A stretch of 41,762 nucleotides of DNA from Clostridiaceae bacterium (lineage in GTDB: Bacteria > Bacillota > Clostridia > Oscillospirales > Acutalibacteraceae). The notes under the pieces are model-generated. The model was not told where the DNA came from. It searched no databases and was given only the letters and a program-made list of their open reading frames with translations. Below, in pieces: positions 1-8,739 of the stretch. The DNA is taken from positions 1 through 41,762 of the forward strand of contig CAJGBV010000017.1 of the NCBI GenBank assembly GCA_904501755.1, written 5' to 3'. Position numbers and translations under genes: made by a program. Positions within the stretch are counted from its first letter, which is position 1, and each line of letters opens with the position of its first letter.

Positions 1-70
1 GACGGTTAATTCCTCTGAGCATTGTATGATATATCCCTGTTCTACTCAAACGCCTTGCTTGTCTTGGCAT
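1..70 (-). mobile_element. REP-associated tyrosine transposase (RAYT, Y1_Tnp/IS200-like), N-terminus only
   Basis: The reverse strand from 70 reads MPRQARRLSRTGIYHTMLRG then INR, and leaves the window after 23 codons. This is the conserved start of RAYT-type Y1 transposases (PRxxR...GIYHVMLRGINR), single-domain HUH enzymes related to IS200/IS605 TnpA that are associated with REP palindromes. A good ribosome binding site (GAGGTG) lies 6 nt upstream of the ATG. Two REP-like units lie 47-94 nt upstream, the usual RAYT/REP arrangement. The HUH motif and catalytic tyrosine are outside the window, so activity cannot be judged. The family call rests on 23 residues, but they are very characteristic. 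Confidence 0.8.
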
Positions 71-116
71 TTTATCACCTCAATGAAAGTATATCATATT
101 CTGCACTCAAAATCAA

Positions 117-164
117 CACAAAAGAACCGTCCCCTTGTGTCACAAAAGAACCGTCCCCTTGTGT
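117..164. repeat. two tandem 24-bp REP-like units
   Basis: Two identical 24-bp copies lie head to tail (117-140 and 141-164), and a partial third start (CAC) follows to 167. Each begins CACAA and ends TTGTG, so each is an imperfect palindrome around GAACCGTCCCC. From general knowledge, units of this kind (reverse strand GGGGACGGTTC flanked by TTGTG/CACAA) are scattered in Clostridia genomes and often sit beside RAYT transposases, as here. The array ends 2 nt before the stop codon of the 204-aa gene, so it directly follows that gene in the direction of transcription. Confidence 0.8.
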
Positions 165-168
165 CACA

Positions 169-783
169 TTATCCGGAAATTGTTATTTTTGTGCCATTAA
201 TAACAAAATAATAATCATCACTATAATTTTCAAGATAAGAATATAGTATAACCGTTTTTGTCTCAGTGTCATTCATATCAATAACGATATTCTTAATCGG
301 CTGATTATATTTATCAATAATATTTTGTTCATCGAAATTTGATAAAACAACTCCAACAATGTAATAATCTTGCGTACCTAAAACGTTATAAACATCAAAA
401 CTTCCATTGCGGTCAAATTTATTAGACACTTTTTTTGTAATAAAATAGTTTGGTATTTTATACCAATTTTTTACTTTTGGTATTATGTAGTGCCCCCCTG
501 AGCTATTCTGATCTGAGTAAATAACCATACAAGACTCTTTTCCGTATAAAATATCATCAATTTTACCATGGTTCGCATAATTAAATACACTTTCAGGATA
601 TTTAAAATTAATAAAAAGATTCTCAATTGGATACATTGCAGAAAAACAAATTATAACTAAACACAAAACAACACTCAAAAGAGAGATGAGTTTTTTATGA
701 ACAATTTTTGTTTTTCTAATTTTAAAAAAAATAAACAAAGAAACAATCAGCCACAACATAATTCTAGATAAATTAAATAACAT
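169..783 (-). CDS. 204-aa membrane protein, candidate immunity/partner of the RHS protein
   Basis: No family recognised. Two hydrophobic segments lie near the N-terminus (about residues 5-21 and 34-52), joined by a short basic loop. About 150 hydrophilic residues follow, probably outside the membrane. The ATG at 783 has a strong AAGGAG site and lies only 20 nt after the RHS stop codon, so the two genes are almost certainly co-transcribed. In polymorphic-toxin loci the gene directly behind the toxin C-terminus usually encodes immunity. That position, plus a membrane-bound product, is the only basis for the immunity suggestion. Alternatives are an accessory protein for RHS secretion or anchoring, or an unrelated cargo gene. 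The sequence is AT-rich even for this window, which fits accessory DNA. Confidence 0.75.
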   Translation of the reverse strand: MLFNLSRIMLWLIVSLFIFFKIRKTKIVHKKLISLLSVVLCLVIICFSAMYPIENLFINFKYPESVFNYANHGKIDDILYGKESCMVIYSDQNSSGGHYIIPKVKNWYKIPNYFITKKVSNKFDRNGSFDVYNVLGTQDYYIVGVVLSNFDEQNIIDKYNQPIKNIVIDMNDTETKTVILYSYLENYSDDYYFVINGTKITISG

Positions 784-803
784 TATATTTATCTCCTTTT
801 ATT

Positions 804-3800
804 TCAAAAAGCTAGTTGCTTTTGTGGTAACGAAACACTTTGTCCAGATTTTGCATAACCATATGCAGCAATAATTATCCAACCAGATACACTGTAATTG
901 GTATAACTCGTAAAATCTGTACTTTCATCCCATTTCACAGTAGAAGAACTCTCAAAACCTATTTTAAATTGTGAAATATCCGCTTTGACACCAAAAGTTT
1001 CGGTCGTCTCTAGTTTTTTTATTGATCCACTTATGCCGATATTATCACATCCTAGACTTATGTCAAGCGTAAAACTTTCTATATTAATTTTTATTCCAGC
1101 GGATGATAGCAATATGTTGTCCTTTCTTCCTTTTGCGTATGCTGAGATAGGCTTTGAAGAATTTCCTTTTTCCGATGATGTTTTACTTTCTTTGGTTCCG
1201 GTTTTGATAGTAACAATTTTGTTTATAACTGAAGGAACAATTTCTGTTTCCTGTTTTGCTACATAAACGGTTGTTGTTCCTGCACCGAATGTATTGTTTA
1301 CCCATGTTGTCGCTATATTCCATGCTTTTTTTAATGAGTTTCTAATTTCTTTCCAAAATGTTCCTGTAGGATCAATACGGTTAACAGGGTTGTTACCACA
1401 ATATAAAAACATATTATACCCTGCTATATCTTGCCCTGTAGATACATACCCATCCGCATTAACAAACCTTGCGGCAGAGGGGTCATAATAACGGCTGTTG
1501 CAGTAGTAAAGACCCGATTCATTATCGTAATAATAGCCTCTGTATCTGAAGGGATTTTCATCAGCCACATTAACAGGGCCTGTATATAAGTCAACCTTTG
1601 AAAGAATATTACCCCAGGCATCATAGGTGTACTCTGCAGCTATTTCGCCTGTGTCATCAAGTATAGCGATTACGTCACCCTGCAGATTATACACATAGTA
1701 AAAATCGAGTTCAATGCTACCTGCATTATATCGCATTCCGTAAAGCTTTCCGTTTTCATCATAACGGAAATCTATACTGTAATCATAGCCCTCTTCTCTC
1801 TGCAGCTGTCCGTTTAACCAGTAGTAATCAACATCAAAGCCGTTTACATTCTTCTGTATTCTCTGTCCCTGTGCATCATAGGTATAGGTATGGTAATTGC
1901 CACTTTCTCTTACAGATGCTAATTTTCTGCCGTCTGTCCAGGTGAATGTCATACCGCACCAGGTAAGAGGATTACCTATTTGGTCATAGGTAAAGGCAGA
2001 AATACCGTTCCAGGTGGTAAGCTGGTCTTTCCACTGCCCACTGCTGTAACCAAAGGTTTTCTTGACAGTGCCGTTTTTAGACATTGTAAGCATATTACCG
2101 CCGTTATCATAGGTATACTCATATACGTCACTACCCATTGTATGCTTCGTTAGCTGATTTAAGCTATCGTATTCATAGCTGTCAGTAACTGTTCCGTTTT
2201 TCGCTACACTCGTTATATTACCTGTTTTATCATAGGTATATTCCAGTGTATCATTGCCGTTTTTAACCGTCTTTACAAGGGTAGTAGTAAGGGCTGTATT
2301 ATCAGTATCACTGCCCTTGTTTCTGCCTGCAACATAAGTATATTCGGTTATAAATGGAGTAGTAGTATTAAGAGTTCTTGTTTTAAGTCGGTTAAGGCTA
2401 TCATAATCATATCCGAGAATTTTAGTGCCGTTAAGCTTTATTCCCGTAACAGCCTCAGGAGAATTTTCGTTCTCACCGTAAAGGTAATCTATGTTATATG
2501 TTGTGCCCTTAACCGTTGTATCATACCCTGCAAGACGATTCTTTGTATCGTCATAACGCAGCATAAGCTGTGCATAAACAAGCTTTGTGCTGTTATCTAT
2601 ATGCTTCTCCCCAACCGCACGGTCTAAAATATCATACTCATACTTAACGGTTTTACCAAGTATAAGGTCATTAAACTGAGCTACACGCAAAGCACCGTCA
2701 TAATTAATAACACTTCTCAGTACGTTATTTATGGTGGTTGAGGTTTGCCGTCCCAGTGCATCATAACCGTATTTAACACTGTGTCCGTTACCGTAGGTTA
2801 ATGTATCAAGCCGTCCTTTAGAGTCGTATAAATAACTGCTGAGCGTCGTAGTACCTATTTTAACAGCAGTATTTCTGCCTGAGGCATCATACTCAAAGTT
2901 ATATACAGTTCCCGACGGTGAGGTTATTGAAGAAAGTTCTTTAAACGCGGTATAGCTGTAATTTACCGAAGAAGCACCCTTGCTGACTCTTTGAAGCAGT
3001 TCATTTGAATAATAGGAATAATTAGTATCAACACCGTTAACATCTGTTTCGGCTGTGATATAGCCTCTGTCCTCATTATATTCATAGCTTACAGTATTAC
3101 CTCTGCTATCGGTGAGGCTTGTCATATACTCGCCGTTATCACTATATGTAGCAGAAGAAATTATTGCAGGATTTTCAGCCGTGTTACTGTTTTGTATAGG
3201 AATAAACGCAAACTGCTGAATTTCACCGAAATGAGCATCATTTATATAGCTGTCTGATTCTGATGCATCTACTGCCCATTCAGGTGCTTCATATATTACC
3301 AGGCTATAAACATTACCGTATTTTTTCACCAAATCAAACTTTTGGTACTGTCTTCCACCGGGTGCGAAAAGTATTAAATCCCCTTCACTATACAGGCTGT
3401 CGAATTCAAGGCTGAGTAGTTTATCAGGCTCACATTCGCAAGAAAGATTGTAGCTACCGTCTGAATTATTGTTAATTTTCCACCTTTGAGAAGAAGCAGC
3501 TTCGAATTTTGCAATGTTTCCATCTTTTCCGTAAGAGTAGCCTAAATCTACGGCAGTCAAAAAGCGTGAATTATAAATACTTTGAATGTAATAATATGCT
3601 CCGTCCACAAGTTCGCCGCTGTAGGTAGCCGAAGCCGTAGCATTACCAAACTCATCATAATCATAATAGGTACTACCCATTCCGTCGGTAACAAGGTCAA
3701 GTTGTTGTTCTTTACTACTATTATAGGAATAAAGTATTTTACCGCCCGAAAGGGTCGTTTCTTTTATAAGCTGATTATTGCCATCATATTTAAAGGTATA

Positions 3801-6800
3801 TTCTTCCTTGCCCTGTAAATCAACAGTACTTATAAGGTTACCGTTATCATCATAAGTATAGGCAGTACCGAAAGTATCCTTAATCAGCTGTACATTGTCA
3901 AAATAAGCGGTATTGAAGTTTCTGTAATATAACAACCAAATTTGTATTTGATCATAATCTTGTTCCGCTTTAGCAACAACCGACACTTTTTGCCACTCGG
4001 TTGTATATTTATTAAAATCAACATCGCAGTCATTTACTCTTTCTCCGTCATACATAAACCGTATAAGCAAAGAAAAGTTCCACGAATCCTCTATAGCAGA
4101 AGTTGCTTTTGCAAAAGCAGAGGCAACATAAGCATCTCCTTTTTTACCGTTAGGAATAGAAATAAGCTGACGGTACTGAGAATATTCATTCGGTGTACCA
4201 ATAAGTGAAGTCGAACAACTGCCCGATATTTTATCTGCAGTGGTAACTTTTCCATGCTCAGCCACTTCACACCAATAATCAGGATTTAAATCTGTTGAGT
4301 TTTCAAGACCTGCATTCTCAAGTATATTATAATCCGAAAGTCCACCTATTTCAAGCTGAATATTATCAAAATACACACTGCCTGTTGCATCGCTCACACT
4401 CATACCCACATTGACATTTTCTGATAATGAGGGTGTAAAGGTTACATACAGTCTTTGCCAGCTGTCCTTCGAATCCGTAATATACTCACTTTCATAGATA
4501 TGTTCAGAACCGATAACGGCTACACTGGCACCTTTTTCGGCTGATATCATATCTTTAGTGTTAACATAAGCAGATAATGTATATGTTTTACCGCCTTCAA
4601 GATAAGCACTGAAATATCCAAAGGCACGTGAGCTGTCACTAGCCTGAGGTCTTGTTATTTTATACGACCTTGAACCAATAAAGCTTAATTCACTGCTGAA
4701 TGTTCCCGATGCAGAAAGCACTGTTTCATCAAAGGCTGTAAAGCTTACATACCCTGAGTTTTCAAAGCTGTGGTTAGTCAGAAGGTTTACGGTACTTTTC
4801 TGAGTTTTACTAATGAAAGTCAGTCTGTTCATACCCTCAATTTCGGTAGTGTCTCCATTATTAAACTCATAATATTGACCGTATCCGTTACCGTCATTTT
4901 GAGTGGTATCCACCACGCTTTTAAGAGTGCCGTTACTTGCAAAGGTATACAAATACTGTCGGTTATATGTAGTATCCTCAAAGGTTGTACTTGTTACGCT
5001 GTATGAAATTTCAGCCGATGCTTCACAGTCACCGTTTCTGTTATATTTTGCTATTTCATCTACCTTTGGCACATAGCTGTTTGTATACTCATAATAAATA
5101 TACTGACCGTCAATGTCTATTGCCTTTGAAAGATTTTTTGTACCCTCGTGATAATGATATTTTGCCCTTGTGCCATCGGCATAAATTATATCGGTTATAC
5201 CATTATTATGGTCTTCCATATAATTATTATAGTCTATCTCTATACGTTTACTCTCTTCGCCATCAGCATACACTATATCAGATAGATAGCCATAATCATT
5301 ATACTCAAAGTTTACAACACTTCCCGAAGATGCGGTTATCTTTAACACACGGTTATAATTATATGCATCAAGCATTATTTCTATATAATTTCCGTAAATA
5401 TCCTCAACCTTATAAAGATACCATTCGTCAAGTGAACCGTTACGAGTGAAGTGCATATTTGTACCGCTACTGTCGGTCATTCGGTAATCTTCAGACGATT
5501 CGATGTAATAAACCTTTCTATCGGGGTTTATTTCATCAGTCCAAGCAGACGTAGAAGTATCTTCCTTAAAATAATGGTCTGTACCATCACTGTCCGTATA
5601 TTTCAAATACGGAGTATTATCATAATTAGAGGTTACAGATTTATCTATTTTTTGTGCCCAATTAAGCTTCCAGCCTGCTCCGTAGGGTACAGTATCATTT
5701 CCTATCTCTGACAAATTGTATACCAGTGAAACATTTATTGGACTAAGCGTACCGCCTGTTGTCAGCACATTGTTAACAAGTGTAAGATTACCTGTAAAAT
5801 CGTTTGTATACGCTGTTCCGGCATAGCCTACAGACTGTGTATGATAGGAATAGTAGTCTTCTATTCCACTTGTATTAACATACTGATAAACTATGTCAGG
5901 ACATGCTGATGCAGAAAGATATCTGCCATTGGTGGAACAGAAGAAAGCATCAAAACGGCTTCCGTCACTGGTAGGATAAGCATATTTTAGAAGTAATCCG
6001 TAGTTTTCACTGTATCCGTCTATCCATTCGTTTACAAGTCTTGTTATATCCCAAGTATAATAGCTGTCGTCACCGTCTACTATACGGTAAGACTGTACTG
6101 TGCTGTCATAAAAATTATTTTCAGGATTAACATTTGAATAGGTAGCAGTTTCCTCATTCCAGCTTCTAAGTATTTTATGAGTGGTTATATAAAGCGGCGG
6201 GGAATATGAATTTTCATTACTGTAAACTGGATCGCTATCAAAGGCTCCGTATGGTGCCAGTACAAGCTGAGCATTAATAATTTTATCCCCGCTTGTCAGT
6301 TCAGGCATAGGGAATTTTATCATTGTATATCGGTCGTGACTAACCCTTAAATGATTATTAACATTATAATTAGCATCTGGATTGGTTGCTACTATATGTA
6401 CATCCTGAATTGCTGTTCTGTCAGCCGAAAGTCGCATAATAGGGTCTATTGTAACAGGATAGGCTGCATTTTCAGGCATATTCCAGTAAAGCTTAATTCT
6501 TATTTTACTGTTTTTAACCTCTAAAAGCTCAAGGTGTAAACTGTCGCTGTAGTTTCCTTGTGCATCCCACATAACAGGAGCAGAAAGCTCCAAAACATAA
6601 TTACCGTCCTTATCATAAATAGTAATGCTTTTGCTATCGGTTTGCTTTGCTTCAAGGCTTCCGTTAAGATGATATGTATATACAATACTGTTAAAATCTG
6701 TTTCTTTCTTTAAAACAATATTTTCCTTCAGTTCATTAGAAACGAGAGAATATTCAATATCTGCATTTTCTAAAATATCCTCATATATCACCTTACTGCC

Positions 6801-7298
6801 TATGTTTGCTAAGGCAAAATCTTCTAAGTTTGAAATGCACTTTTGTGATTCTGTTTTACGAAGTGATACCTTTTGGGCACCTTCTATAGCAACCTTAATT
6901 TTGTATCCGTTTTTATCTAAAGTATAAAGCTTATTAGGGTTGCTTTTTTTCATAAACTTGACAGAAAAACCATTCTGTACATTAGATAGAACATTATCTG
7001 CTTCATCAGTTTTATCATAAAGGCTGTTGTCAATATCCAAAAGCTCGCCCTGCTCATTTTCATAATGAACAGGATATGGGTAAACAGCTGCCGTATAGCT
7101 TCCGTCACTCATACGGAAATGCTTTACAGACATTTCACGCTTTGAAATGTCTTCACCTATTACATAAGCCGATGCTTCTTCTGTTGTTTGCTCAGCTATA
7201 TCCTGAGTCTGAGCCGCAACGGATATAGGTATACTCTGTAAAACAAGAGCACAAACAAGAATAACGCTTATGACCTTTAAATACATTTTGTACTTCAT
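804..7298 (-). CDS. secreted 2164-aa RHS-repeat protein with DNRLRE-like, CBM-like and ricin-type domains
   Basis: A cleavable signal peptide covers about residues 1-30 (VISVILVCALVLQSIPISVAA). A DNRLRE-type surface domain lies at about 285-470, then RHS/YD repeats, two carbohydrate-binding-like beta-sandwiches at about 840-1145 (ending YFDNIQLE and YFDNVQLI), and a ricin-B-like trefoil at about 1235-1365. A second dense YD-repeat block (about 1390-1900) follows, then the RHS core signature (RYRGYYYDNESGLYYCNSRY ... NPVNRIDPTG) ending near 1976. The last ~185 residues are unlike the core and form the variable C-terminal tip, the usual site of a polymorphic toxin. The tip was not matched to any known toxin fold. 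Family knowledge: RHS cores form a cage that is cleaved at the DPxG border. A minus-strand promoter lies at 7394-7422 and AAGGAG precedes the ATG. It could instead be an adhesin without toxic activity. Confidence 0.9.
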   Translation of the reverse strand: MKYKMYLKVISVILVCALVLQSIPISVAAQTQDIAEQTTEEASAYVIGEDISKREMSVKHFRMSDGSYTAAVYPYPVHYENEQGELLDIDNSLYDKTDEADNVLSNVQNGFSVKFMKKSNPNKLYTLDKNGYKIKVAIEGAQKVSLRKTESQKCISNLEDFALANIGSKVIYEDILENADIEYSLVSNELKENIVLKKETDFNSIVYTYHLNGSLEAKQTDSKSITIYDKDGNYVLELSAPVMWDAQGNYSDSLHLELLEVKNSKIRIKLYWNMPENAAYPVTIDPIMRLSADRTAIQDVHIVATNPDANYNVNNHLRVSHDRYTMIKFPMPELTSGDKIINAQLVLAPYGAFDSDPVYSNENSYSPPLYITTHKILRSWNEETATYSNVNPENNFYDSTVQSYRIVDGDDSYYTWDITRLVNEWIDGYSENYGLLLKYAYPTSDGSRFDAFFCSTNGRYLSASACPDIVYQYVNTSGIEDYYSYHTQSVGYAGTAYTNDFTGNLTLVNNVLTTGGTLSPINVSLVYNLSEIGNDTVPYGAGWKLNWAQKIDKSVTSNYDNTPYLKYTDSDGTDHYFKEDTSTSAWTDEINPDRKVYYIESSEDYRMTDSSGTNMHFTRNGSLDEWYLYKVEDIYGNYIEIMLDAYNYNRVLKITASSGSVVNFEYNDYGYLSDIVYADGEESKRIEIDYNNYMEDHNNGITDIIYADGTRAKYHYHEGTKNLSKAIDIDGQYIYYEYTNSYVPKVDEIAKYNRNGDCEASAEISYSVTSTTFEDTTYNRQYLYTFASNGTLKSVVDTTQNDGNGYGQYYEFNNGDTTEIEGMNRLTFISKTQKSTVNLLTNHSFENSGYVSFTAFDETVLSASGTFSSELSFIGSRSYKITRPQASDSSRAFGYFSAYLEGGKTYTLSAYVNTKDMISAEKGASVAVIGSEHIYESEYITDSKDSWQRLYVTFTPSLSENVNVGMSVSDATGSVYFDNIQLEIGGLSDYNILENAGLENSTDLNPDYWCEVAEHGKVTTADKISGSCSTSLIGTPNEYSQYRQLISIPNGKKGDAYVASAFAKATSAIEDSWNFSLLIRFMYDGERVNDCDVDFNKYTTEWQKVSVVAKAEQDYDQIQIWLLYYRNFNTAYFDNVQLIKDTFGTAYTYDDNGNLISTVDLQGKEEYTFKYDGNNQLIKETTLSGGKILYSYNSSKEQQLDLVTDGMGSTYYDYDEFGNATASATYSGELVDGAYYYIQSIYNSRFLTAVDLGYSYGKDGNIAKFEAASSQRWKINNNSDGSYNLSCECEPDKLLSLEFDSLYSEGDLILFAPGGRQYQKFDLVKKYGNVYSLVIYEAPEWAVDASESDSYINDAHFGEIQQFAFIPIQNSNTAENPAIISSATYSDNGEYMTSLTDSRGNTVSYEYNEDRGYITAETDVNGVDTNYSYYSNELLQRVSKGASSVNYSYTAFKELSSITSPSGTVYNFEYDASGRNTAVKIGTTTLSSYLYDSKGRLDTLTYGNGHSVKYGYDALGRQTSTTINNVLRSVINYDGALRVAQFNDLILGKTVKYEYDILDRAVGEKHIDNSTKLVYAQLMLRYDDTKNRLAGYDTTVKGTTYNIDYLYGENENSPEAVTGIKLNGTKILGYDYDSLNRLKTRTLNTTTPFITEYTYVAGRNKGSDTDNTALTTTLVKTVKNGNDTLEYTYDKTGNITSVAKNGTVTDSYEYDSLNQLTKHTMGSDVYEYTYDNGGNMLTMSKNGTVKKTFGYSSGQWKDQLTTWNGISAFTYDQIGNPLTWCGMTFTWTDGRKLASVRESGNYHTYTYDAQGQRIQKNVNGFDVDYYWLNGQLQREEGYDYSIDFRYDENGKLYGMRYNAGSIELDFYYVYNLQGDVIAILDDTGEIAAEYTYDAWGNILSKVDLYTGPVNVADENPFRYRGYYYDNESGLYYCNSRYYDPSAARFVNADGYVSTGQDIAGYNMFLYCGNNPVNRIDPTGTFWKEIRNSLKKAWNIATTWVNNTFGAGTTTVYVAKQETEIVPSVINKIVTIKTGTKESKTSSEKGNSSKPISAYAKGRKDNILLSSAGIKINIESFTLDISLGCDNIGISGSIKKLETTETFGVKADISQFKIGFESSSTVKWDESTDFTSYTNYSVSGWIIIAAYGYAKSGQSVSLPQKQLAF

Positions 7299-7393
7299 AA
7301 AGCTTTTCTCCTTTATTTAATTTTTTCAAAAATGCAAAATGTTTTTCTTCTATACCCATCGGACTCACCTCTTTCTGTTTTTTTTACACTATT

Positions 7394-7422
7394 ATTTTAC
7401 CAAAAAATCCCTTTATAGTCAA
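7394..7422 (-). promoter_or_regulatory. promoter for the RHS gene
   Basis: On the minus strand TTGACT (7422-7417) is followed after 17 nt by TAAAAT (7399-7394). Transcription would start near 7387 and give an ~90-nt leader. An inverted repeat TGTTACTG...CAGTAACA (7427-7434 and 7447-7454, 12-nt gap) lies just upstream of the -35 box and could be a regulator site. Confidence 0.65.
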
Positions 7423-7464
7423 TGAGTGTTACTGTAATGTAATTAGCAGTAACAAAACTGTAAT

Positions 7465-7495
7465 AAAAGCCGTATTCATAGCGAATACGGCTTTT
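7465..7495. terminator. hairpin terminator after the ImmA-family gene
   Basis: A perfect 13-bp stem (AAAAGCCGTATTC paired with GAATACGGCTTTT) encloses the 5-nt loop ATAGC. It overlaps the stop codon of the minus-strand protease gene, so it should terminate that transcript. The U-tract is short on the minus strand, which suggests modest efficiency. Confidence 0.7.
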
Positions 7496-7895
7496 AGTTT
7501 TTTCCATAATGAAGTATTACATTATACATAAACTGTTCGGTTACTTCGAAGTGCTCGGCAAGGCTTTGCACATCGCAGCAGCCGTTTTTTATTGCTTTTT
7601 TAAGCTCTTCTAAGGGAACAAGATTGTTTATTGTCCATTTTTCTGCTTTTGCTTCTTGTTTTGAGCGAATTGCCAAGTCGCTGCCAACTGCATAAAAGCT
7701 GCCTGTTTGGATATGGCCGAGCTCATGGGCAAGAACTACCTTTTCCTCTCTTGTTGAGGAAAACACAGCAGGGTCAACCCCAACAAAACAGCCGTCGTCC
7801 ACCTCTATACATACCGATTTATTTTCAGGCAGAGAAAAATCCATAACCCTTACATTTTTTTCTTCTGCAAGTTTATAAAGCTCATTAAGATCCAT
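7494..7895 (-). CDS. ImmA/IrrE-family metalloprotease
   Basis: 133-aa zinc metallopeptidase. The HExxH motif is clear (VVLAHELGHIQTG; His57, Glu58, His61), with a likely third ligand Glu81 or Glu85 in the following KQEAKAEKW helix. Family knowledge: ImmA/IrrE proteases cleave a partner XRE repressor (ICEBs1 ImmR, Deinococcus DdrO) after DNA damage and so switch on repressed genes. The start is set at 7895 because the ATG overlaps the 3' end of the XRE gene (ATGGATCTTAA) behind GAGAGGGAAA. A longer frame to 7982 runs inside the XRE gene and is unlikely. The overlap implies translational coupling with its presumed substrate, the repressor encoded just upstream. Confidence 0.88.
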   Translation of the reverse strand: MDLNELYKLAEEKNVRVMDFSLPENKSVCIEVDDGCFVGVDPAVFSSTREEKVVLAHELGHIQTGSFYAVGSDLAIRSKQEAKAEKWTINNLVPLEELKKAIKNGCCDVQSLAEHFEVTEQFMYNVILHYGKN

Positions 7896-8214
7896 TTTCC
7901 CTCTCCTTGATATACTGTGCATAGCGTACAACCTCTTCCCACATAGCGTCGGTAACATTGGTGCCGCCGCCGAAAAGAGCAACCTTTAATTCTTCTTTTC
8001 CTGCTTTGGAAATCTCGCCTTTAATAAGGTATTCAACGCTTACTTCAAAATAATTAGCAATTTTGGAAAGGGCAGAGGCGGAGAGGGTTTTACTTCTGCC
8101 CTGCTTAAAATCTGACATTGTAGCTCTGGGAATTGAACATTCTCTGCAAAGCTCGGTGACAGTTATCTGCTCTGTTTTACATAATTCGGCTATTCTTTCG
8201 TAAATTCCGTCCAT
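7885..8214 (-). CDS. XRE-family (Cro/CI-type HTH) transcriptional repressor
   Basis: 109-aa protein. A typical XRE helix-turn-helix occupies about residues 4-65 (ITVTELCRECSIPRATMSDF, then LSKIANYFEVSVEYLI). A ~40-residue tail follows, likely the dimerisation and protease-sensitive part. The start at 8214 is preferred because GGGGGA lies ~11 nt upstream. The in-frame ATG at 8232 has no ribosome binding site. It overlaps the ImmA-type gene by 11 nt. Likely role (inference from ImmR/DdrO precedents): binding the two CGGAATTCCG palindromes in the divergent promoter region, repressing both its own gene and the Y-family polymerase operon until cleaved by the protease. Confidence 0.88.
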   Translation of the reverse strand: MDGIYERIAELCKTEQITVTELCRECSIPRATMSDFKQGRSKTLSASALSKIANYFEVSVEYLIKGEISKAGKEELKVALFGGGTNVTDAMWEEVVRYAQYIKERENGS

Positions 8215-8263
8215 TTTTACAAAATCCCCCATAAAAATTAAAATAAAAAAATGCCGTTACCCC

Positions 8264-8292
8264 TTGACAATTACGGAATTCCGTACTATAAT
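8264..8292 (+). promoter_or_regulatory. consensus promoter for the polymerase operon
   Basis: TTGACA (8264-8269), 17-nt spacer, TATAAT (8287-8292): a perfect sigma-A consensus. The spacer contains the 14-bp palindrome TACGGAATTCCGTA, so a bound repressor would exclude RNA polymerase. A perfect promoter under a spacer operator suggests strong output once derepressed. Confidence 0.85.
8272..8285. promoter_or_regulatory. operator 1, palindrome in the plus-strand promoter spacer
   Basis: Perfect 14-bp palindrome TACGGAATTCCGTA centred at 8278.5, between the -35 and -10 boxes of the plus-strand promoter. It shares its core CGGAATTCCG with operator 2, 31 bp away (about three helical turns). This suits two XRE dimers on one face of the DNA. 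Confidence 0.75.
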
Positions 8293-8302
8293 ATATTTCG
8301 CG

Positions 8303-8317
8303 TTCGGAATTCCGTAA
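8303..8317. promoter_or_regulatory. operator 2, palindrome at the divergent start sites
   Basis: TTCGGAATTCCGTAA with palindromic core CGGAATTCCG (8305-8314). It covers the predicted start site of the minus-strand promoter (near 8315) and lies a few bases downstream of the plus-strand start (near 8299). Occupancy would therefore repress both directions. Confidence 0.7.
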
Positions 8318-8321
8318 AATC

Positions 8322-8350
8322 ATTATAGTACGTAATGAGCGTGAAGTCAA
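8322..8350 (-). promoter_or_regulatory. promoter for the XRE/ImmA genes
   Basis: On the minus strand TTGACT (8350-8345) is followed after 17 nt by TATAAT (8327-8322). It points toward the repressor and protease genes and overlaps the control region of the opposing operon, so the two transcription units run across each other's promoters. Confidence 0.8.
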
Positions 8351-8373
8351 GAAAAAAATGGAGGTAAAAAATT

Positions 8374-8739
8374 TTGTATTATTGTCCCGACTGTCAGAAA
8401 GAGTTTGAATATGTAAAGGTTTATTTTGAAGAGAGGGGGCAGGGATACGAAAGAGTTCATCTTTGTCCGTTTTGCGATGGGATGAATTATAGGGAGAAGA
8501 AAGGCATTTTTTGTAGCTATTGCGGTGCAAAAGTAAGCGTACCCGGTAAAAAGTATTGCTGCGAGAGCTGTAAACGGGCGGGCGAAAAAATGTTTGCGCG
8601 TCAGGAAGAAATGAAAATACATAGAAGGACAAGTCCATTGTTTAAAGCCGTAAACGAGGTAGATGAGTATAACAGACTTAACGGATGTAAGCTTAGCTAC
8701 GGACAGTATTACGCCCTGAAAGGAGCTAAGATGCTGTGA
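8374..8739 (+). CDS. 121-aa double zinc-ribbon protein, first gene of the polymerase operon
   Basis: Function unknown. Two cysteine clusters look like zinc ribbons: CPDC (residues 4-7) with CPFC (about 31-34), and CSYC (about 46-49) with CCESC (about 62-66). The remaining ~55 residues are basic and helical. Translation starts at TTG (8374): GGAGG lies 9 nt upstream and there is no better start. Its stop overlaps the next gene's start (GTGA), indicating coupling. As the first gene behind the repressed promoter, a role in DNA binding or in regulating the downstream sigma-like protein or polymerase is plausible but not shown. Confidence 0.8.
   Translation: MYYCPDCQKEFEYVKVYFEERGQGYERVHLCPFCDGMNYREKKGIFCSYCGAKVSVPGKKYCCESCKRAGEKMFARQEEMKIHRRTSPLFKAVNEVDEYNRLNGCKLSYGQYYALKGAKML

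Noticed and set aside
117..164. Tandem repeat as a CRISPR fragment
   Set aside because: The two units abut with no spacer and are palindromic REP-like units beside a RAYT gene. No cas gene is in the window.
22..246. Plus-strand frame across the REP units
   Set aside because: It consists of the reverse of the RAYT start plus translated repeat DNA; the minus-strand reading is a known protein family.
4985..5449. Plus-strand open frame of 154 codons inside the RHS gene
   Set aside because: Antisense shadow of YD repeats, with His/Tyr/Leu-rich composition and no ribosome site.
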